This document shows, piece after piece, positions 39,863-44,855 of a DNA stretch of 44,855 nt. A program made the position numbers and the translations under genes. The stretch is taken from NCBI GenBank assembly GCA_036271555.1, contig DATBAK010000044.1, positions 1 to 44,855 on the forward strand, written 5' to 3'. The stretch comes from Acidimicrobiia bacterium (GTDB taxonomy: Bacteria; Actinomycetota; Acidimicrobiia; IMCC26256; PALSA-610). Every line of letters starts with the position of its first letter. The first letter of the stretch is position 1. Below the pieces are notes generated by a model that worked only from the letters and a program-made list of their open reading frames with translations, ran no database searches and was not told the origin of the DNA.

Positions 39863-41107
39863 GTGAAGCTCGGGGATGTCGCCAACGCGGGCGCGCAGGA
39901 ACACGGCAAGCCGCTCGACGGCGTGCGGGTGCTCGCGGCCGAGCAGATGCAGGCGCTCCCGTACGCGACGCAGATGCTGGCCCGCCTCGGCGCCGAGGTC
40001 GTGAAGGTCGAGCACCCGGTGCACGGCGAGTCGGGCCGCGGCTCGACGCCCGCGATGACCGACCCGGAAGGCCGCGCGGTCGGCGCCACGTACCTGCGGA
40101 ACAACCTCGGCAAGCGCAGCGTCGGACTCGACCTGAAGTCGGCCGACGGCCGCGCGCTGTTCCTCGATCTCGTCGCCAACTTCGACGTGGTCGCCGAGAA
40201 CTTCAAGGCCGGGACGATGGACCGGATGGGCCTCGGCTACGACGTGATCGCGGCCCGCTACCCGCGCGCGATCTACGTGTCGATCTCGGGCTTCGGCAAC
40301 TCGGTCGAGACGCCGTACCGCGACTGGCCCGCGTACGCGTCGATCGTCGAGGCGATGTCGGGCATCTACGACTACAAGAACCCTGACTCACCGCCGGTGA
40401 CGATCCCCGTCGGCGCGCTCGGCGACATTTCGTCCGCCCTCTACGCCGTCATCGGCATCCTCGCCGCGCTCCGCCATCGCGAGCACACCGGTCGCGGGCA
40501 GTACGTCGACATCGCGATGCTCGACGCGATGGTCGCGATGACCGACGTCGTCACGAACTTCTGGTCGATGGGCGTGCGCCCGGAGCCGGGCAAAGGGCTG
40601 GAGCTGATCTGCGAGGGCTTCCGTGCGTCCGACGGCTACGTCGTGATGCAGGTGGTACGCGAGCACCAGTTCGAGAAGCTCGCCGACCTCGTCGGCAAGC
40701 CCGAGTGGAAGACCGATCCGCGCTTCGCGACGCGCGCGGGATGGATGCCGAACCTCGAGACCGAGATCCGTCCGGGCATCGAGGCATGGACGTCGACGCG
40801 CACGAAGCTCGACGCGACACACGAGCTCACCGCCGCGGGCATCGTCGCGGGACCGAGCAATCACGCATCCGACGTGATCGCCGACCCGCACGTCGCGGCG
40901 CGCCACATGCTCGTGGAGGTGCCGCGCACCGACGACGGTCCCGACGTGCTCGTGCCCGGAAACCCGGTGAAGCTCTCGAACGTCGCCGAGGGGCCGGAGA
41001 CGCGCGTGCCGTGGGTGGGCGAGCACACCGACGCGGTGCTGCAGGCAGAGCTCGGCCTCGCCGCCGCCGAGATCGAGCGGCTGCGCGCCGCCGGCGTGGT
41101 GACCTGA
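39863..41107 (+). CDS. CaiB/BaiF (family III) CoA-transferase
   Basis: A 414-residue family III CoA-transferase that swaps CoA between carboxylic acids. Seen: LDGVRVLAAEQMQALPYATQMLARLGAEVVKVEHP, the NLGKRSVGLDLKSADGR segment, FDVVAENFKAGTMDRMGLGYD and GRGQYVDIAMLDAMVAMTD. The catalytic aspartate is expected in the last stretch. GTG start, leaderless -10 at 7 nt. First gene of a plus-strand CoA cluster. The acid is unknown. Confidence 0.92.
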   Translation: MKLGDVANAGAQEHGKPLDGVRVLAAEQMQALPYATQMLARLGAEVVKVEHPVHGESGRGSTPAMTDPEGRAVGATYLRNNLGKRSVGLDLKSADGRALFLDLVANFDVVAENFKAGTMDRMGLGYDVIAARYPRAIYVSISGFGNSVETPYRDWPAYASIVEAMSGIYDYKNPDSPPVTIPVGALGDISSALYAVIGILAALRHREHTGRGQYVDIAMLDAMVAMTDVVTNFWSMGVRPEPGKGLELICEGFRASDGYVVMQVVREHQFEKLADLVGKPEWKTDPRFATRAGWMPNLETEIRPGIEAWTSTRTKLDATHELTAAGIVAGPSNHASDVIADPHVAARHMLVEVPRTDDGPDVLVPGNPVKLSNVAEGPETRVPWVGEHTDAVLQAELGLAAAEIERLRAAGVVT

Positions 41108-41158
41108 CCCGCGGTTGAGCCGATCCGGCCGGACGGGCGTGGCGGCGTGACCCACCCG

Positions 41159-41164
41159 TAACAT
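41159..41164 (+). promoter_or_regulatory. -10 box TAACAT for the acyl-CoA dehydrogenase gene
   Basis: TAACAT is 10 nt before the ATG at 41175, so a very short leader or none is expected. It suggests that the dehydrogenase can be transcribed apart from the CaiB gene. Confidence 0.45.
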
Positions 41165-41174
41165 CGGCGTCCGT

Positions 41175-42380
41175 ATGGACTTCGACTTCACCCCCGAGCA
41201 GCAGGCCTTCGCCGACGAGGTGGATCGCTTCCTCGACGAGCACGACGATCCCGACGTCTTCGACCTGACGCGAGAGAACATGGCGCAGATCGTCGACACG
41301 CCCAAGCGGCGCGCCTTCATGCGCACCATGGGCCAGCGGGGCTTCCTCGGCATGACGTGGCCGAAGGAGTTCGGCGGCACCGAGGGCGAGGGCGTCTACG
41401 AGTATCTGCTGAACGAACGGCTCGCCGGTCGCGGAGGCCCGCAGATCGGCAAGGGCGTCGGCATCATCGGCAAGACGCTGATCGCGCACGGCAACGACTT
41501 CCTCAAGCAGAAGTTCCTGCCGATGATCCTCAACAACGACGTCGAGTTCGCGGTCGGCTACAGCGAGCCCAACGCAGGCTCCGACGCCGCGTCGATGCGG
41601 CTCAAGGCCGAGCGCGCCGAACGCGACGGCCAGAGCGGTTGGGTGCTCAACGGTCAGAAGACGTGGACGACGTCCGCGCACTTCGCCGAGTGGTACTGGC
41701 TCGGCACCCGCACCGACCCGAACGACAAGCACCGCGGCATCACGTTGATGCTCGTGCCGCTCGACCAGCCCGGCGTCGAGATCCGCGCGATCTGGACGAT
41801 GGGCGACGAGCGCACGAACGAGGTGTTCATCGACGACGTGTTCGTGCCCGACGAGTACGTCGTCGGCGAGGTCGGCCGTGGGTTCCAGTACATCTCACAG
41901 GCGCTCGATCTCGAGCGCTTCACGATGTTCACGATCTCGCCAATGCAGCAGCGGCTCGACCTGCTCTGCGACTACGTGCGCGACACGGTGCGCGACGGCA
42001 AGCCGCTGCGCGACGATCCGGTCATCCGTCAGCGCCTCGCGCGACTGATGACCGAGATGGAAGTGGCGCGCGTGCTCGGGCTGCGGGTCGTCGACGCGTC
42101 GATGAAGGCCGAGACGGTTCCGGGCGCGCCGCCGCCGACCGTCGAGTCGTCGCAGTACAAGCTCTACGCGACCGGACTCTCGCAGCGGCTCGCCGACGCC
42201 GCGATGGACATCGGCGGGCCCGGCAGCCAGCTGCGCGTGAAGACGAAGGACGCGCCGATGGAGGGCCGCTCCGAGTCGACGTATCGGTACACGGTGATCG
42301 ACACGATCGGCGGTGGCGCGTCGGAGATCCAGAAGAACGTCATCGCCCGCCGCGGTCTCGGGCTCCCGAAGAACTTCTAG
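41175..42380 (+). CDS. Acyl-CoA dehydrogenase
   Basis: A 401-residue FAD-dependent acyl-CoA dehydrogenase that introduces the alpha-beta double bond. N-terminal helices MDFDFTPEQQAFADEVDRFL; FAD/substrate motif VGYSEPNAGSDAASM; GWVLNGQKTWTTSAHFAEWY; C-terminal domain GRGFQYISQALDLERFTMF and the family ending TYRYTVIDTIGGGASEIQKNVIARRGLGLP. The GGGASEIQKNVIA segment is typical of actinobacterial FadE-like enzymes, some of which work as heteromers. A second dehydrogenase begins at 44752 and could be its partner. Confidence 0.94.
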   Translation: MDFDFTPEQQAFADEVDRFLDEHDDPDVFDLTRENMAQIVDTPKRRAFMRTMGQRGFLGMTWPKEFGGTEGEGVYEYLLNERLAGRGGPQIGKGVGIIGKTLIAHGNDFLKQKFLPMILNNDVEFAVGYSEPNAGSDAASMRLKAERAERDGQSGWVLNGQKTWTTSAHFAEWYWLGTRTDPNDKHRGITLMLVPLDQPGVEIRAIWTMGDERTNEVFIDDVFVPDEYVVGEVGRGFQYISQALDLERFTMFTISPMQQRLDLLCDYVRDTVRDGKPLRDDPVIRQRLARLMTEMEVARVLGLRVVDASMKAETVPGAPPPTVESSQYKLYATGLSQRLADAAMDIGGPGSQLRVKTKDAPMEGRSESTYRYTVIDTIGGGASEIQKNVIARRGLGLPKNF

Positions 42381-42386
42381 GTCTCG

Positions 42387-43622
42387 GTGTCGGACTCGAT
42401 GCTCGGCGGCATCACCGTGCTCGACCTCGCGACCGTCGGTCCTGCGGCGCGCACCTCGCGCTGGCTCGCCGACTACGGCGCGCGCGTCGTGAAGATCGGC
42501 GCGCCACCCGCCCAGCACGGCGTGCAGATCACGCCTCCGTTCTATGCGTACGCGGGACATCGCGGCATGCAACGCGCGCTGCTCGACCTCAAGACGCCGG
42601 CGGGTGTCGACGCGTTCCTGCGGCTCGCGGCGAACGCCGACGTCGTGATCGAGAGCTTCCGCCCCGGCGTGATGGATCGACTCGGCATCGGCTACGACGC
42701 CGTGAAGACCGTGAGCCCGCGTGTCGTCTACTGCTCGACCACCGGCTACGGGCAGGACGGGCCGCACGCGCAGTGGGCCGGTCACGACCTCAACTACCTC
42801 GGTATGGGCGGCTACCTCGACTGCACCGGTCGCGATCCGAGCGGTGGTCCCGCGCTGCCCGGCGCGACGATCGGCGACGGCGCGGGCGGCGGCATGCACG
42901 CGGTGATCGCGATCCTCGCCGCGCTCGTTCAGCGCGCCGCGACCGGTGAGGGCGCGTACCTCGATGTCGCGGTCGCCGACGGAGTGGTCGCGCTGATGTC
43001 GCTCGCGATCGACGAGTACCTCGCGACCGGCGAGGTGCCGGGCCCGCGACACGGGCTGCTCACCGGTCGCTTCGCGTGTTACGACGTCTACGAGTGCCGC
43101 GACGGACGCTGGCTGACGGTCGCCGCGATCGAGCCGCGGTTCTGGGCGAACCTCTGCCGCGCGCTCGGTTGCGAGCAGTGGAGCGCGCACCAGACCGACG
43201 ACGATGCGCAAGACACGATCCGCGCCGACCTGCGCGCCGCGTTCGCGCAGCGCGATCGCGACGAGTGGGTGAAGGCGCTCGGACCGGCCGACACGTGCGT
43301 CGCGCCCGTCTCGTCGATTCCCGAGGTCGCAACCGATCCGCACCTGACCGCGCGCCACGTCTTCGTCGACGCCGAGCGGGTGAGCGGTCAGCCGGACCAC
43401 GAGACAGAGCTCCGTGCCGACCGGAGTGAGGACGCGACCGTGCGATCGCGCGACGACGGCGACTCGTTGCGGCAGGTCGGCTGGGTGCTCGCGGGCATGG
43501 ACCGCGGACAACAGTCGGTCGTGCGCGAGCCGACGGTGAGCGATACCGACGCGCTGCTCGTCGACGCCGGACTCGACGCCGCGACCGTCGCACAACTTCG
43601 CAGCGAAGGAGTGATCGCGTGA
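42387..43622 (+). CDS. CaiB/BaiF (family III) CoA-transferase, second copy
   Basis: A 411-residue family III CoA-transferase: GGITVLDLATVGPAARTSRWLADYGARVVKIG, RGMQRALLDLKTPAGVD, ADVVIESFRPGVMDRLGIGYD, CSTTGYGQDGPHAQWAGHDLNYL and GEGAYLDVAVADGVVALM. It is only distantly similar to the copy at 39863; its AGHDLNYLGMGGYL resembles the alpha-methylacyl-CoA racemase subgroup, so racemase activity is possible. GTG at 42387, 6 nt after the dehydrogenase; ATG at 42399 is an alternative start. Confidence 0.92.
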   Translation: MSDSMLGGITVLDLATVGPAARTSRWLADYGARVVKIGAPPAQHGVQITPPFYAYAGHRGMQRALLDLKTPAGVDAFLRLAANADVVIESFRPGVMDRLGIGYDAVKTVSPRVVYCSTTGYGQDGPHAQWAGHDLNYLGMGGYLDCTGRDPSGGPALPGATIGDGAGGGMHAVIAILAALVQRAATGEGAYLDVAVADGVVALMSLAIDEYLATGEVPGPRHGLLTGRFACYDVYECRDGRWLTVAAIEPRFWANLCRALGCEQWSAHQTDDDAQDTIRADLRAAFAQRDRDEWVKALGPADTCVAPVSSIPEVATDPHLTARHVFVDAERVSGQPDHETELRADRSEDATVRSRDDGDSLRQVGWVLAGMDRGQQSVVREPTVSDTDALLVDAGLDAATVAQLRSEGVIA

Positions 43623-43744
43623 GCAGGCAGTGGTCGACCGCCGGAGACGCGGCCGAAGGCGCGAGCGGAGCGAGCGTCGAGGCTCGCCCGCGCGCGTGCC
43701 AGCCGGCGAGCCGAAGCGGCGTCGGCGAAGGAGCGAGCGCATGA
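43619..43744 (+). other. 41-codon bridging ORF over a family B repeat
   Basis: A GTG overlapping the CoA-transferase stop (GTGA) opens a frame that ends in an ATGA overlap with the MaoC gene at 43741. The peptide contains AEGASGASVEARPRACQPAS and GVGEGASA, close to the tail of the CGNR regulator at 34904. Almost the whole ORF is repeat DNA. It may be translated as a coupling link; function is unknown. Confidence 0.45.
43649..43740 (+). repeat. Family B element, copy 2
   Basis: Starts GCGGCCGAAGGCGCGAGCGG and ends GGCGAAGGAGCGAGCGC directly before the ATG at 43741. Both ends match the copy at 34904-34994; the middle is unrelated. Confidence 0.8.
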
Positions 43745-44253
43745 GTACCGATCTGCCCGCCGACGTCGAGGCCCTGATCGGCGTCGTGCAGTACGAGGAA
43801 CGCGGCGAGTTCCCGGTGGAGCGGGGCTACATCTGGACGACGTGCGCGTCGGTCGAGAACGGGAATCCACTGTTCTGGGACGATGCCGTCGCGCGGGAGA
43901 TCACCGACGGCCCGATCGCGCCGCCGACGATGCTCTCGGTGTGGTTCCGCCCCCATCACTGGGCGCCGAACCGCGACGAGCCCGGGCTCCCGCTGCAGGT
44001 GCACTTCGACCTGAAGGCGCGCTTCGAGCTCCCGGAAGCGGTGATGAGCGACAACACGATCGTGTTCCACGAACCGGTGCGACCCGGCGACGTGATCACG
44101 AGCCGCCAGATCCTGCGCTCGGTCAGCGCGCCGAAGACGACGAAGCTCGGTACCGGCCGCTTCTGGATCATCGACGTCGAGTACCTGAACCAGCGGGACG
44201 AGATCGTCGGAGTGGAGTCGTACACCGGCTTCGGCTATCGGAGGAACGCATGA
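43741..44253 (+). CDS. FAS1-like/MaoC-N dehydratase subunit
   Basis: A 170-residue hot-dog-fold protein of the MaoC N-terminal dehydratase type (NPLFWDDAVAREITDGPIAPPTML, ARFELPEAVMSDNTIVFHEPVRPGDVIT, GRFWIIDVEYLNQRDEIVGVESYTGFGYR). Such subunits pair with a second MaoC subunit to form a heterodimeric enoyl-CoA hydratase, as in actinobacterial fatty-acid and steroid side-chain pathways. The ATG ends a family B repeat; the stop overlaps the next MaoC gene (ATGA). Confidence 0.88.
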   Translation: MSTDLPADVEALIGVVQYEERGEFPVERGYIWTTCASVENGNPLFWDDAVAREITDGPIAPPTMLSVWFRPHHWAPNRDEPGLPLQVHFDLKARFELPEAVMSDNTIVFHEPVRPGDVITSRQILRSVSAPKTTKLGTGRFWIIDVEYLNQRDEIVGVESYTGFGYRRNA

Positions 44254-44735
44254 CGACCGCGACGCGCGCCCGCCGGCTCACCGACGTGAAGGTCGGTGAC
44301 GTGCTGCCCGACCTCGCGTATCCCGTCACCGCGACGACGGTCGTGCTCGGCGCGCTCGCGAGCCGCGACTGGCGACCGATGCACCACGACCACGACTTCG
44401 CCGTGAACCGCAACGGCACCCAGGACATCTTCCTCAACACGCCGAACCAGGCCGCGTGGTTCGAGCGCTACCTCACCGACTGGAGCGGCGCGACCGGCCG
44501 GCTCGGGCGCGTGAAGTTCCGCATGAAGGGATCGGTGTTTCCCGGCGACACGATGGTGCTGCGCGGCACCGTCGACGACGTGACGACCGACGACGCGGGA
44601 TGCGGCTGGGCCAGCGTGAGCATGACGCTGTCGGTCGACGACGACGTGAAGACCGAGTGCACCGCGCGCATCGCGCTGCCGGTCTCGGAATCCGACAACC
44701 CCTGGACGCGACGCGGCGACGCGTGGCGACCGTAG
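44250..44735 (+). CDS. MaoC-like dehydratase subunit
   Basis: A 161-residue hot-dog-fold hydratase. The segment SRDWRPMHHDHDFAVNRNGTQDIFLNT carries the MaoC-type Asp/His catalytic region (normally D-x4-H). GGAGG lies 5 nt before the ATG. With the gene before it this probably forms a heteromeric enoyl-CoA hydratase: one subunit carries the catalytic pair and the other mainly shapes the substrate tunnel. This division of labour is inferred from known actinobacterial pairs. Confidence 0.88.
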   Translation: MTTATRARRLTDVKVGDVLPDLAYPVTATTVVLGALASRDWRPMHHDHDFAVNRNGTQDIFLNTPNQAAWFERYLTDWSGATGRLGRVKFRMKGSVFPGDTMVLRGTVDDVTTDDAGCGWASVSMTLSVDDDVKTECTARIALPVSESDNPWTRRGDAWRP

Positions 44736-44751
44736 AGAGGACGAGCGCACG

Positions 44752-44855
44752 ATGGATCTCGACCGCACACCCGAGCAGGAGATGCTCGCCGAGCTCGTGC
44801 GCGGCGTCTGCGCGACCTACGCACCGGTCGACACCGTGCGCGCGCTCGAGGACGA
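44752..44855 (+). CDS. Acyl-CoA dehydrogenase, N-terminal part only (window edge)
   Basis: The first 34 codons of a gene cut by the window end: MDLDRTPEQEMLAELVRGVC followed by ATYAPVDTVRALED, matching the N-terminal helix of acyl-CoA dehydrogenases. GAGAGGA lies about 10 nt before the ATG. It is 16 nt after the MaoC gene and so in the same operon. A heteromeric partnership with the dehydrogenase at 41175 is possible. Confidence 0.75.
   Translation, partial: MDLDRTPEQEMLAELVRGVCATYAPVDTVRALED

Overview
The window is bacterial chromosome of very high GC content. It is packed with genes that read in both directions and often overlap as ATGA/GTGA. GTG starts are common, and many genes have a TANNNT hexamer 6-8 nt before the start codon, which suggests leaderless mRNAs. 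Acyl-CoA enzymes, CaiB transferases, a CGNR regulator, class E and class F sortases, DUF5317, and a c-type cytochrome maturation operon together suggest a high-GC actinobacterium, most plausibly of the Acidimicrobiia. This placement is inferred from gene content, not from a marker gene. I saw no rRNA, tRNA, CRISPR array, phage or transposase gene.

Layout. 1-3362: an iron-sulfur locus with mrp and a cut-off lactate/malate-dehydrogenase-like gene on the minus strand, and a SufR-like regulator overlapping a NifS-like cysteine desulfurase on the plus strand, closed by a long hairpin. 3421-7186: TMEM175-like channel, mitochondrial-type aconitase and GntR/HutC regulator. 7267-12114: a sulfur-type uptake block in which two cysteine-less Rrf2 paralogues flank a TauE/SafE permease and precede a SsuABC/TauABC-like transporter, with a palindromic operator in the promoter. 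12229-19581: a complete System I cytochrome c maturation operon (ccmA-B-C-D-E-F-G-H-I) with a cyclophilin downstream. 19714-22183: class E sortase, three perfect-length 75-bp tandem repeats, a threonine dehydratase-like enzyme and a PLDc_N membrane protein. 22256-25687: two enoyl-CoA hydratases around a biotin carrier and a carboxyltransferase.

25842-31838: DUF5317 protein, a coupled pair of membrane HD/HD-GYP-like proteins with decayed catalytic motifs behind a tiny hydrophobic ORF and a structured leader, an unrecognised protein, a glycosyltransferase and a small membrane protein. 31969-36665: aldo/keto reductase, MtfA-like zinc peptidase, VOC protein, CGNR and TetR regulators, and pantothenate kinase. 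36925-39742: an envelope operon (CHRD protein, class F sortase, lipoprotein, cupredoxin lipoprotein) and a second VOC protein. 39863-44855: a CoA operon with two CaiB/BaiF transferases, two acyl-CoA dehydrogenases (the last cut off) and two MaoC-fold hydratases, consistent with side-chain or fatty-acid degradation.

Two families of dispersed GC-rich palindromic elements occupy many intergenic gaps. Family B is unusual: its copies stay open in a reading frame (core AEGAS), form the C-terminal tail of the CGNR regulator, and make tiny ORFs that bridge neighbouring genes with overlapping stop and start codons.
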